Of a DNA stretch of 64,000 nt, positions 12,801 through 27,800 are shown piece after piece. The stretch comes from Promethearchaeota archaeon. Its GTDB lineage: Archaea; Asgardarchaeota; Lokiarchaeia; Helarchaeales; RDOG01. The notes below the pieces were generated by a model that was not told the DNA's origin, did no database searches, and saw only the letters and a list, made by a program, of their open reading frames with translations. A program made the translations under genes and the position numbers. Location of the stretch: contig RDOG01000016.1 in assembly GCA_011365055.1 (NCBI GenBank), positions 30,423 through 94,422 on the forward strand, written 5' to 3'. The stretch's first letter is position 1, and every line of letters begins with the position of its first letter.

Positions 12801-15800
12801 GCGCAATTAAGTTCGTATGGAAGCTATTCAAACGCTAGCGGTATGGTTTCAGTCGATCTTACATCAAGTACCACAGCTGGGGTTAATAAAATTAAATTTA
12901 ACGCTTCAGACGAAACATTAGTACCTTTAAATGAATTAATTTTCCAAGTAACAGGTCAAGCAGGCGAATCTAATACAATTCAATTAATAACAACTAATAA
13001 TACAGACGTTGTTGTTGGAAACACAAAAAAAATTGTTGTAAAAGTGGTCGATAGATATGCAAATCCTGTTTATAACCATCTTGTTAATTTTTCAATATAT
13101 TCTTCCCCTGCAGGTGGGGCTGGATTAAATGTCTTGTATGATTATACTAACGATACAGGTCATGCTGAAGTTACACTTACTCTTGATACTATTATGGGAA
13201 ATAATTATGTTCAATATATTTCTGAAAATATGACTGGTGAATTGAATGGCAACGGAAGCTTGATCAATATTAACGGAATTGCTGATGTAGCATATCAATT
13301 ATCAGTTTTAGAACCGTCAGGCGGTACGGGATCAACGACTGTTTATCAAAATCAAGCCATCAGAGTCAATATTACAGATCAGCATGGTAATCCTGTTTCT
13401 GGAACTTTAGTTAATTTTACTATTATTTCGTCTCCCGATAGCAATGCTACTTTCTCTGGAGCTAATTATACTTCTGACTTGTCTGATTCCTCCGGAGAAG
13501 CATCAGCTATTTTGAAATTGAGTAGATTAATTGGAATTAACAAAGTACAAGTTAATGCATCAGTTACAGTAGGATCACCCGTTAACATTACAATTACAGG
13601 TACTGCCGCAGCCCCCGACCAAATGGTGATTATTGAAGGTGATGGAGTTGAAAAAACTGTTGCATCCACTCAAGTAATTGCAGTAAATGTTACTGATACC
13701 TTTGATAATCCTGTATCTGGAATTTCAATGACGTTCACTATTACATCTGCCCCAAATCCATGGGGATACTTAGGTTCGATTCCAAATACTAATCAAACAA
13801 CAGCAGTTACGGATTCTACAGGTAGAGCTGCTGTGACTTTACATTTAAGCACAAAGCCAGGTTCTAATGTTGTTTATATTAACAGTTCGACTTCAATGTC
13901 TGGATTCGATTCAGCATTTGTAACAGGTATTCCTGGCACTCCCACAACATTATTAATTACTGAAGGTGATGGTGCAACTCAAACTGTTCATAGCGATCAG
14001 TGGATTACCGCTCTGGTAACGGATAGTTATGATAATCCTGTTCAAAATGTCATAGTTAATTTCACCATTACTCAAAATCCTGGTGGGGATGCCGTGATCA
14101 GTTCGTATGGAAGTGCCACAGATTCTAGCGGAAATTCAAGAACAAAATTAACTTTAGGTCAATATGCAGGAAATAATATTGTTTCAGTTAATACTTCTTT
14201 CTCCACAAAAACTGCAACCGTCCTGGGTGTAGCGGGGGTTGCTGCAAATCTTGAAGTTCTTACTGGTATAACTTATCCCGATACAATAACAGTATATACT
14301 GATAGAACCATAAAGGTCAATGTAACAGATCAATTTGGAAATCCAAAATCAGGAATAAATGTAACCTTCACGATAACAAATGCTCCTGATCCTGATTACC
14401 CTGTAACAACTGCATATTTATCAAAAAATTGGGTATTAACGGGTTCTGATGGAAATGCAACTTCAATTCTTAGAGTTAGTAAATATATTGGAGAAAATGA
14501 AGTAACAATAAATAATTCTGCTAGTTTACCAGTTGAATATGTTTATGTTAATGGTACTGCAGGTGCAGCTCAAAATATTCAATTCTTTATTGATGGAGCT
14601 TCGTCTCAAATTGTCCAAAACTATAGAGATTTATATGCACTTGTTACTGACACTTATGGAAATCCCGTGTCTGGTATTCAAGCTAACTTTTCAATTGTTT
14701 CTGCACCTGGAACAGGTTATTCACTCTCAACTTTATCAGAATACACTTCTTCTGATGGGAAAGCTTATACGATTTTAACTATGGGAACATTAGTTGGAGA
14801 TAATATAGTTAAAGTAGAAAGCTCAGGTCTTGCAGGATCTGGAACTACTGTGACTGTAACTGGAACAAACGATTATGCAAATAATTTAACAATTGTTTCC
14901 GGAAATAATGCACATGTCACGGTTTTTAATAACAAAACAATTGTAGCTAAAATATTGGATCAATATGGAAATGTGGTTCCAAACCATTTAGTGAATTTTT
15001 CAATTACTTCAAGTCCTGCTGGCGATGCCTCAATCGATAAAACTGGTGGTTATACTAATTCAAGCGGTATGATTTCATTACAATTAAAAGTAAGTACAAT
15101 TGTTGGCGCAAATCTAATACGAGTTAATTCAACCTATAATCAAATTGACTTACTTGGTTCCCCAACGATAGTAACTGTTTATGGGGATGCTGATATTGCA
15201 TCTGAATTAATTGCTTTAACAGCAAATGGAACTGAAAAAACAGTAGGACCAACACCTTTAAATATTCAAGCAAATGTTACTGACCAATGGGGTAATCCAG
15301 TTTCAGGGAAAGTTGTTAATTTTACGATTATTGAACAACCATCTGGCGGTAGCGTAGGCTATTTTGATCAAAATTGGAGTACATCCACTTCCTCTGGTCT
15401 TATCTCTAGAGATCTTACTCTATCTACAACAACTGGATTAACACGCGTGAAATTATTTACAACATGGTGTAGCTATAATGTAACTATCAATATAACTGGA
15501 ACTCCTGGTACTCCCAGCCAATTAACTATCATTGAAGGCGATGCATCTGAGTCAGATAACGTGGTTGTTTTTACAAATAGGACAATTATAATACTTTTAA
15601 ATGACACATATGGTAATCCTGTTCCTGATGAGACCATCTACTTTAATATATTAGTAGGTTCAGTTACTCCTTACGGTGAATTAAATGCTTCAAGTGCGAT
15701 AACAAATTCTACTGGATATGCAATCGTCAATTATACGTTAAGTAATCGTACTGGTTGGAATTACATTAAAGCTAATATTTCAACTGGCTTATCAGAGACA

Positions 15801-18800
15801 GTAAATATTTATGGAACTTATGATACTGCCATTAATTTAATAATGTTAACTAATAATGGAACTCAAAGAGTTGTTGCTGGTGATCAAGATGTACAAGTAA
15901 ATGTGACAGACCAATTTAATAATCCCGTTCCAAACATTACATTAAATTTTAGTATTGTAATTCAACCTTCTGGAGGGACTCCTGGTTATTTATCAAGTAG
16001 TTATGATAATACAAGTTCAACAGGACTTGCTTCTGTTTCATTGCATCTCTCAACTAAGGTTGGCAATTCAATAATAAAAGTTAATAATTCTGCTTTAAAT
16101 CCTAACGAAATATATGTAAATATTACTGGAATGGCAGATACTGCTAATAAATTTAGAAAATATTATGGTGATGAAGAAATAGTAATAGTAGGTCATAATA
16201 TTACTCTATTCGTAAACGTTACAGATAATTATGATAATCCTATATCTGGATACAACGTGGAATTTTCCTTCCTTAGTGATTCTCAAACTCCTTTTGGAAG
16301 TTTATCAACTTTATCTAATATAACTGATGTTAATGGTTTAGCTTCTGTAGAAGTAAATATAAGCACGGCTGTCGGAACTAATAAAATAAATGCGTCTTCT
16401 GCTCTAAACGTTCCCGGTCTTACTTTTTCTATAATTGGTATTAATGATGATCCTAGTAATATTACTTTAATTTCTACTAATAAATCGATATTGACAGTTG
16501 CTTCTCAGCCAAATATACAAGTGAAAGTATTTGACCGATGGGGAAATCCAGTAACGAATAATATTACGGGAGATCCAATTATTTTATACGTTAACTACAC
16601 GATAGTTCAATCTCCTTATAATTATGCAAGATTTGGCACGTCTACGTATTCAAGTCAACAAATTAGTCAAACAACGGGCATTGCAACAGCAACATTAACG
16701 ATGAGTAATAAAACAGGATCTAATATCGTAAAAATTAATGCATCTTATAATGGTACTGATTTAAATACATTATATTATAATGTTACTGGAACAGCTGGTT
16801 CTGCTAATAAATTCAGAAGAGTATCTTCAATTAGCCAAACTTCGATTGTTGCTCGGAATAAGACTCTTTTTGTTAATGTTACTGATATATATGATAATCC
16901 TATATCTGGTTATAATGTCCAATTCTCATTCCTCAGTGACTCTATAACTCCATTTGGTATTTTATCAACGGCATCAAATACTACCAACGCGAATGGTCTG
17001 ACTTCTGTTATCGTGAATATCAGTACGAAAGTTGGAAATAATAGAATCAATGCATCTTGTGCTTTAAACGTACCAGGACTAACATTTACTATAACTGGCA
17101 TAAATGATGAACCAAATAACATCACATTACTTTCTACAAATAATTCGACATTAACAGTTGCCTCTTTACCTACCATCGAAGTAAAAGTATTTGATCGATG
17201 GGAGAATCCTGTAACAAAAAATTCTACGGGAAGTTCTATTTTCTTATATGTGAATTTCACGATAATTGAATCTCCAAATAATTATGCTAAATTCGGAACT
17301 CAAACCTATCAAAATCAATTAATAAATATTGTAACGGGGGTTGCAACAGTAACTTTGACAATGAGCAACAAAACTGGATCTAATATTGTAAAAATTAACT
17401 CAACTTATAATAGTAATGACCTAAATACAATCTATTATAACGTTACCGGAACTCCAAGTTCTGCGACGTATATAAATAAAGTTGCTGGTGATGCCTCACC
17501 AGCTGTCGTTAATTCTAATCGAACTTTAATCGTAAATGTAACTGATTATTATAAAAATCCTGTTCCAAATGTTCAAGTTAATTTTACAGTAACTACTACT
17601 TCAATTACTCCCTATGGATCATTAAATGCCACGAGCGTAATGACAAATTCAACTGGGCATGCTATTGCGAACTTAACATTAAGTACAAAGGTTGGATACA
17701 CATATATTAAAGCAAATATTTCTAATGGACAATCAAAAACATTTAATGTTTATGGGATTGCGGATACTGCATATAATATGAGTGTTTTAGCAACAAATTA
17801 TACTCAAGTCTCTGTAAATGACTATATTGACATACAAGTCAAAGTTACAGATAAATATGCAAATCCAAAACAAGGAATAAACATTAATTTCTCTATAGCT
17901 CCAGAGAATAGATCCGTGGTCGATCATAGATTTTATAAATCTTTTGAATCTATTAATTCAACTAATGCTTTAGGTATCGCAACTTCACGATTAACCACAA
18001 ATCTAACAGAAGATATAACAGTTATCAATATTAATAATACTGCATTACTAGGATCTCCAGTTGAACTTTATATTAATGTTAGTAGAACAAATACAATCAT
18101 ATTAAATACAACTATTTGTGGGATTGAGGAAGAAATTACAGTTAATAGTACTCAAGCAATTATGGTGACCTTAGTAGATGAAAACTCAGCACCAATTTCA
18201 GGAGAAACAGTTACCTTTTCAATTATATCTCAACCAATTGGTTCTAATCCTTACTTTAATGATACTGATGGGATAGTTTATAGTTTAACAGATGGTAGTG
18301 CTTCAATATTGTTGTATTTAGGTAATAAAACGGGAGATTATGTTATTAGAATAGAAAAAGCGGGATATGTAAATTCTCCAACAGATATCACAATTCATGC
18401 AACTCCAGATACTCCTACTAACTTGACAATTCTTACAACAAATAATACTGAAGTAATTGTTACTCAAACTCTATTAATAGAAGCTAAAGTTGTTGATCAG
18501 TTTGGTAATGCCGTAAACAATACCATCGTGAATATGACCATTCAAGGGGATGCAAAGGAAAGTTATTTAGAATATTCTGGTGGTATTAATACTAACAATA
18601 GAACTGACACAGACGGTATTGCACGGGTAACCATCCATTTAGGTCAAAATGCAGTTGGTGATGTTTCTATCAATATTACTTCTCTTAATAGTTATCCCTC
18701 TGGAGATCCAATTAATGGTTCAGGGGAAATTATCAATATTGTTGGTGTTCCCGCAGCAGCAACTTATATTAATAAAGTTTCAGCAGATTTGTTAGAATCA

Positions 18801-21800
18801 GATAACATTATTGTTAATACAAATCAAACTCTAATCGTAAATGTAACTGATATCTATGGAAATCCTATTCCAAATCATCAAGTAATGTTCACTTTAGGAA
18901 CAGGTACGGTTCAACCTTTTGGTTCTTTAAATGCAACTTATGTTATGACAAATTCAACTGGACATGCTATTATCAATTTTACATTAAGTACAAAAGTAGG
19001 TATTAATTATGTCAAAGCAAACATATCAAATGGTCAATTTAAGACATTTAGTATATATGGAATTCATGATGATGCAGTCAACCTAATCATGTTAACGTCA
19101 AACGGAACTCAAAAAGTAGTTTTAAGCGAACAAGATATTAATGTTAACGTAACTGACCAATTTAACAATCCTGTCCCAAATATTACTTTGAATTTTAGTA
19201 TTATATATCAACCATCAGGAGGTACATCTGGATATTTATCAAGTACCTACGATAATACTAGTTCGACTGGGCTTGCTTCTGTCACGTTATATTTATCCAC
19301 GAAAGTCGGAAATACGACTATTAAGGTGAATAATTCAAACCTAAGTCCAAGTGAAGTTTATGTTAACATAACTGGAATTGCAGATACTGCCAATAAATTT
19401 AGAAAATATTATGGTGACGGAGAAATAATTATAGTAGGCCATAATATCACGCTATTCGTAAACGTTACTGATAATTATGACAATCCTATATCTGGTTATA
19501 ATATACAATTTTCATTCTTGAGTACTACTGTTTCACCTCAAGGTTATCTTTCTACGTCATCAAATACAACCGATATAAATGGATTAGCATCTGTTACAGT
19601 AAATATCAGCACAAAAGTGGGGAGTAATCAAATTAATGCTTCTTCCGCATTAAATATCCCTGGCCTTACTTTTACTATAACTGGTATAAATGATGATCCA
19701 AATAATATAACTTTAATATCTACGAATAACTCAGCACTACTTGTTGCATCTACTCCTAATATTCAAGTAAAAGTATTTGATCGATGGGGCAATCCTGTAA
19801 CGAAGAATGTAACGGGTGATCCAATAACTCTGTATGTTAATTACACGTTAATCCAATCTCCTTATAATTATGCAAGATTTGGCACGTCTACGTATTCAAC
19901 TCAACAAATTAGTCAAACAACGGGCATTTCAACAGCAATTTTAACGATGAGTAATAAAACAGGATATAATATTGTAAAAATTAACTCCTCATATAATAAT
20001 ACTGCTTTAAATACGCTATATTATAATGTAACTGGAACGGTAGGTTCTCCAAATAAATTTAGAAGGATTTCAGCAATATCTCAAACGGCAATTGTTGCTC
20101 ATAATGTTATATTAGTTGTAAACGTGACAGATATTTATGATAATCCCATATCTGGTTATAACGTGCAATTCTCATTCCTTAGCGACTCAATAACTCCCCT
20201 AGGGACTTTATCTACATCGTCAAATACAACAAATTCAAATGGTCAATCTTCTGTTACAGTAAATATCAGCACCCAAGTTGGTAATAATAGGATTAATGCT
20301 TCTTCAGCATTAAATATACCTGGTCTTTCCTTTACAATAACAGGTATTAACGACGATCCTTATAATATTACCTTACTTTCTTCTAACAACACAGTCCAAA
20401 CCGTTGCTTCTACTCCTACTATTCAAGTGAAAGCATATGATAAATGGGGAAATCCTGCAATAAAGAATAATTTAGGTGGTTCAATTACTCTATACGTGAA
20501 TTTTACTATAATTCAGTCTCCTAATAACTATGCTAGGTTTGGAACCCAAACATATCAGAACCAATTAGTAAGTATTTCTACTGGTATTGCAAGTGCTATT
20601 TTAACCATGAGCAATTCTACGGGAAATAATATCATAAAAATAAATTCTAGTTATCAAGGTAGTGAACTTTCCCACTCACCAATGTATTATAACGTTTCTG
20701 GAACTCCTGGTGTCGCTACAAATCTTGAAAAAATCTCAGGTGATGGGCAAACTATTACGGTTGCTCAAAAAATTGATTTAATTGTAAGAGTAAGCGACTT
20801 GTATCATAATCCTATTTCGGGTGTTACAATCAATTGGGAAATCACAAGTGATTCCGTTGGGCAACCTGAAAATCCGGGTATATTGAATTCATCAACAGAT
20901 TTAACTAACTCAGCTGGTCTTGCTTATGTTAATTTTAATGCAAGTATTACTTCAGGAATCAATAAAATAAAAGCGTACGTTTCAACTCCTTATTTGACTG
21001 TTACATTTTCAGTTACTGGTATTCCGGCAAGTGCAGCTAAAATTATGGTAATTCCTGGGTATATTTCAGAAGTTGTTGTTCAACATTCAACAAATGTTAC
21101 AGTAAAGGTAACAGATATTTATGATAATGCTTTAGCAAACAAATATGTGAATTGGACAATAGATTCATTACCTGGCAGCAATACTGGAAATGCGCACTTT
21201 AATCCAGTTAATCATTTTACTCATGCTTCTCATTGGACCAATTCAAGTGGAATGGCTACTTTTAATTTTACGCTTAGTAATCATTCTGGATTGAATAAAA
21301 TTATAATATATAATTATTCAACATATTTAGGAGGTCCACTCAATGGGAATGCAACGATTGTAACTTTAACAGGTATTGCAGATGTTGCCACTAAATTACA
21401 GTTACATCCTGGTTCTAATAATGGAACTTATCAGACTGTTTATACATATGTTACAATCACGCAAAACGTAACTGACCAATATGGCAATCCAGTTGAAGGA
21501 CAACTAGTGAATTTTACTATAATGCAATCTCCTAGTAATGATGCTTCATTACTTAGTATTAGCGATATTTCGGATAGCAATGGAATTATTCAATTTGATA
21601 TAAGATTAAGTAGATACGTTGGAATAAATAAAGTCAAATCTAATTTTTCCAATATAAAATTAAACGCTACAGTGTTTGGTATTGCAGGTCTTCCTTCAAA
21701 TATGTATATAATGGAAGGTACAACCCGTTCTGCAACCGTTGATACGGCAATCGCAATAACTGCAAATGTCACAGATCAATTTGGAAATCCAAAATCGAAT

Positions 21801-24800
21801 TTAATAGTCAATTATAGTATTGTATCATCACCTAGTGCTACTGCATATTTTGGTACTCTTGGTATAACAGCTACTTACGGAACTACTGGTTCGGGTGGTA
21901 CTACGATAATTTATTTGACACTTGATAAAAAAGTAGGAAATAATTTAGTAAATGTTTCATGTGCTGCTGTTGGTGGAAGTACCATTGTAACTGTTACAGG
22001 AGTCCCAGGTAATCCGAATAGTTATTATATAATTGAGGGTTTAAGTGAAACAAAAACCGTCTTTACTTATCAAGATATCGTTATTTTGGTAACAGATGTT
22101 AATGAAAATCCAGTCCCTAATGTACAGGTTAATTTTTCAATAGCAAATAACCCTGGTGGGAATGCATCTATTTCAACTTATGGGGGATTTACAGCATCTA
22201 ATGGTCGAATAACTTGTCAATTACACCTCAGCAAGATTGCTGGTGAGAATAGGGTGCAAATTACTTCTCTAGGACTTGGAACACCTGATGGAGATATTGC
22301 AACTGTCATAGGTGTTGCAGGAACTGCAACTAATTTATATATTCTGAGTGGAGCTTCTGAGATTACAGTAAATTCCTTGAGAACAATTACTGCTAACGTT
22401 ACCGACGTTTATGGAAATGCAAAATCTGGTATTTTAGTGAACTTCTCTATACCAAGTGATTCTGTTCAACCTTATGGTACCTTATCTTCATTTGGTGGGA
22501 TTACAGCAACAAGTGGATTGGTATCAACGATTCTAACTACAAGTACAAAAGTTGGAAAAAATAAAGTAAAAATTAACTCTTCAGGACTTATACCTGAAGA
22601 AATAATCGTTGAAATTAACGGAACCGCAGGAACTCCAACAAATTTAAATATATTACAAGGTGAAGATGTTGAAATTACGGTATTTAGTCAACAAACCTTA
22701 ATCGCTGAAGTAACAGATCCTTATGGAAACGAAATTAGTGGTGCCATTGTAAATTTTTCAATTACTTCATCACCTGAGGATAAAGCAAACTTCACAAATG
22801 CTCCTACAATGGGCTCAAACAACCAAACTTGCGGTGGAATTACTGGAGCTGCAGGAACGGTTACAGTTTCACTAAAAATTAGTCAATTTATCGGAGATAA
22901 CAATATCTTTTGTAATGCAAGCACCTCAGAATGGGTATTTATTAATTCTTTGAATTTTTATGTACGAGGGTTGGCCGATATTCCAAAATATATTCAAATA
23001 GTACAAGGTTCGGGAAGTCAAACTGTTTTTTACAATCAAACAGTAATTGCTAAAATTTCTGATCAATGGGGAAATCCTATTTCTGGTCGTACTGTATCAT
23101 TCAATGTTATTTCATCTCCATCGTCAAATGCGACAATTACAGCTTTTAATTCAACTAACTCTTCCGGACATGCATTTAATAGTTTAAAATTAAGCAAGCA
23201 TGCTGGAGCAAATCAAGTGAAGGTAAATGCTTCATATCTTGGCTTACCATTGGTTGTTCCAGTTGATGGTACTGATCAAATAACAGTGACTGGTGTTGCT
23301 GATGTAGCTGCGCAAATTACTGCCATTACAGCAAATTATACAACAGTTATTGTGGATAATGATATTACCATTCGAGTGAATATCACGGATCAATGGAATA
23401 ATCCTGTTTCCGGTACATTAGTCAATTTTTCAAAAAATTCCACTACTTCGATTGGTGGTGTTTTTGATGACGGTTATGCGACTTCTGGTTCTACTGGGTT
23501 AGCTTCAGAAATATATACATTTGGAACAAAAACTGGTTACACGGTCATTAAAGCAAGTCGAACCCTTACTGATTATGTATTAATTAATATTACTGGATTA
23601 CCAGGAACTGCCGATGACGTCAAAACAGTATTAATAAAGACTACTGAAAGCAATTTTTATACTAGTACTTGTAATGCTATAGTTAACACGACAGTCTATA
23701 TTACAGTTAATGTAACTGATGCTTTTAACAATCTCATTCCCAATAAATTTGTTCAATTCACAGTTAATCCATCATCAATAACACCATACGGCTCCTTTTC
23801 GCCACAAACTGGTTATACTAATTCATCAGGATTATTACAAGTAACCTATAAAATGAGTACAAAAACAGGATTGAATTATTTACGAGTTAACATTACTTCA
23901 TCTATCAATCGAAATATTAGCATTACTGGTACTTCTGATGTTCCTTATTATATGAATTTAGAAACTTCAAATAGTTCTGATACGGTTTTCAGTCAGTTTG
24001 AAATAACTGCAAATGTTACAGATAAATTTGGGAATAAAATATACAATAAATATCCTAATCAAAGAATAAATTTTACAATTTATTCTGATCCATCTAGTTA
24101 TGGTTATTTTGATGATCCTGGAACTAGATTCTACAGCGATACAGTTGATATTAATAGTAAAGTAACCGCTATATATACAATGAGTAATAAAACTGGTATA
24201 AACATAATAAAAATTAATAGCTCATATCTTGGAATGAACTTAGTAAACTCTCCAAAATATGTGCAAATAACAGGAACTCCGGATCAAGCATTTAAGATAC
24301 AAAAAGTAACACAAGATGCTTCTCAAATTGTTTATACATCAAAAGAATTATACGTGAATATAACTGATGAATTTAATAATCCTATCAATGGTTATTCTCT
24401 GACTTTTTATATTTCAAGTTCTCCAACCCATCCGACGTACCCTGCTTATTTAAATAATCCTGGTACGACAAAGATTTCTACTTCAACTGATTCTAATGGG
24501 ATGGCACATGTGACTTTGCAATTAAGTGGACGAGTAGGTTCAAACGTTATTGTAGCGAATAATTCCGCATTGATATCATCTACGAAATTAGTTACATTTT
24601 ACATTGAAGGAACTGTGAGGCCTGCTCAAAAATTATCCATAACTGAGGGCAATTATGTATCTGTTGTTGTTGGCGGTCAACAAAAAATTACTGCTCTAGT
24701 TACAGATATCTTCGATAATCCTGTCCAAAATCATCCTGTCAACTTCTCTCTCTCCTCTGGTCCTCTTCCATCGGGTTTTGTGAATAGGACTGGTGGAAAT

Positions 24801-27800
24801 ACAACTATTACAGGTAAAATATCTACTTGGTTAAATGTAAGTGTTACAGCTGGCGAACATCTTGTTGCCATAAATGCATCTTTTGCCCCATCAACCTTCG
24901 TATATGCAACTGTTTATGGTGTTGCAGGAGATCCTACATTAATCATTGAACAAGGACAAGGTGCAAGTGCATATGTTGGTCAAAATGTTACAATAATTGT
25001 AAGTGCCCAAGATCAATATGGCAATACACAAGATGATTTGAACATAACATTTGAAGTGATATCGGGTAATGGACTAATCAATAATACAAATTCTTTATTT
25101 GGAATTACTTCTAACAACACAAATTTTGGTATTTTTACTATATTCTTTACTTTAGGTAATCATATAGGCGAAAATATATTTTTAATTAATTCTACAAATG
25201 GTACTCAATTTGGTGGAATTTTACATGGTATTCCCGTTAATGTTACAGTAACAGGTTATAATTCCCCTGAAAATGCAACTAATATTGAATATATAACTTC
25301 GAATCAAAGCATTACGGTAGGAAATTCTCTAGTTTTACAAGTAAATGTAACTGATTCTTTCGGAAATCCAATTGAAGGGATGAATATTACGTTTATTATA
25401 ACGGAATCACCAAATTCTCTATCAGATATATCTGGAGATAATTGGACACTAACTAGTTCAAGTGGCATTGCATCAAGAACACTAATAGTTTCAACTCGTG
25501 TAGGTACAACAATTGTTCGAGCAATTAATTCTTCAACCTATTATCCGAATTGGGATGCAAATTTCGATGAAATTAATATCACGGGTACGCCAAGTTCAAT
25601 AAATAAATTATTCGGAGTAACGATTGAAAGTAGCCCATTAAACACTACAACAACATATAGTTATAGGGTAAATTCAACTGTTTTATTGACAGTTAATGTT
25701 TCAGATGTTTATAATAATCCAATACCATACACAAACGTGACTTTTTCATTTGGAACTGGTTCGATTACACCTTTAGGTAAATTCAATGACACTTATACTA
25801 AAGTCAATGTTAAAACAGATTCTAATGGTCGTGCAAAAATAAACTATACTCTTAGTATTCTCGTTGGTAGTAATAAAATAAAAGCAAATGCTTCATTGAC
25901 AGTAAGTAAAACTTTTACAATAAAAGGAACTCCCAATGTTCCCTCTAACTTAACATGGATTACTTTAAATCAATCAAAAATGGTTGCTTCTGATTTAGAT
26001 CTAACGGTGAATGTGACCGATTATTTTGGCAACGTGATTAATAATTATATTGTAAACTTTACAATAACATATTCTGAAGAAGATAATGCAACATTAAAAA
26101 ATACAACTCAGTCGAAACTCAAATATATTCAGCAGAGAACAGATGCTACTGGATTAGCGACTGTTACACTTACATTAAGTAGAAAAGTGGGTATAAATAG
26201 AGTTCAAGTGAATTCAAGTTTAAATGAAACCTTTATTAGGAGTCAAGGGCAACAATTATTTGGTTGTCCCTTTGTTTTTGAAATAATTGGAACATATCAA
26301 ACCTTGACAAATAATGTTACTTTTGTTAAGGGTGAAAATGTCTATTTAGTGGTAAATAATTCAAATATTATTGTAGCTAAAATTACAGACCAATTTGGTA
26401 ATATCAAACCAAATGTTCAAGTAACATTTTCAATAACTCAAGGGATTGGAGCAAAATTAAATGGATCATCTAATCCAATTATTTGTACAACGAATAGTAG
26501 TGGTTATGCAGCCGCAAATTTAACATTGGGGATAATTTCAGGATTATATGTTGTAAAGGCAAATAGATCAAGCTCCTTCGATTTAACAACGAATATTACT
26601 GCAATTAATGATATTCCATATAATATAACCTTAGTATCAACAAATCAAACTACAAAAACAGTTAATTCAACTCAAATAATTCAAGTTAAAGTCTCAGATA
26701 AATATAATAATCCAGTGACCAAAAAAATGGATGGTACACCCATTTCTTTATACGTTAATTTTTCTATTGTAACATCTCCAAACAATTATGCGCGATTTTT
26801 ACCAACGCAAGTTACATATTTGGAACAATCATTAAATATAAGTACTGGAATTGCTTCTGCTAATTTACATTTGAGCAATAAAACTGGTATTAACATCGTA
26901 AAAATAAATTCTAGTTATCCTGGTATTGGAAATTTGTTGAATTCGCCTCTTTATTATTCCATCACGGGGATTTCAAGTACAGCCCGTGATCTAGTAATGT
27001 TAACAGCCAATTATTCAGAAGTAATCGTTGCAACCTCGAAAATTTTAAATGTAAGAGTACTAGATATATTTGGAAACAACGTTTCAAATACATTAGTTCA
27101 ATTTACCATCACAAATCAGCCGATTTCGGGAGGTTATTTCACAGGTTCCAACCCGGCCACATCCAGTACTTATGGTATAGCATCAATTACATTGACTTTA
27201 TGTACAAGATCTGGAATCACAACAGTTCGGGCAAATAATTCTCAATTACCAGGTAAAAATCAAGTAATAGTTTATATAAGTGGTATAGCTTCATCTGCAA
27301 ATAGTTTCCAAATTCTAGAAGGTACCAGCCTTACTAATACAGTAGCGACTTATCAATTGTTAACAGTAAGAGTCTATGATCAATACCTAAATCCAAAACC
27401 AAATGCACTTGTTAATTTTGAGCTTAAATCGACCTCTATAACTCCTTATGGTTATTTTCAAGGAGGTGGGATCTCAGCTCAAAATAATACTAATAGTTTA
27501 GGTGTTGCAACAATTAATTATAATCTTAGTAGAAAAGTTGGAACTAATACAATAACTGTTAGTGTAATTGGTGTAGCTGCTACAACTGATGTAAATATTG
27601 AAGGTATAGCAGGTCAATTAAGCAAATTACAAATTGTAAGTACTAACAATGGTTCGACTTATACTGTAGATTCAAGCCAGCTCATCAGATTAAATGTTTC
27701 TGATAAATGGAATAATCCATTAAGTAATCAAATAATTTCGTTAAAATGGATTGAAAATCCACATGATGGTGGTACAATTCGGAATGCAACAACTTTAGTT

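Noticed and set aside
14533..14778. 81-codon plus-strand ORF within the giant gene
   Set aside because: Out-of-frame shadow with Leu/Met-rich low-complexity translation and no ribosome binding site.
16910..17260. 116-codon minus-strand ORF
   Set aside because: Antisense of the Ig repeats; its composition follows from the repeat DNA.
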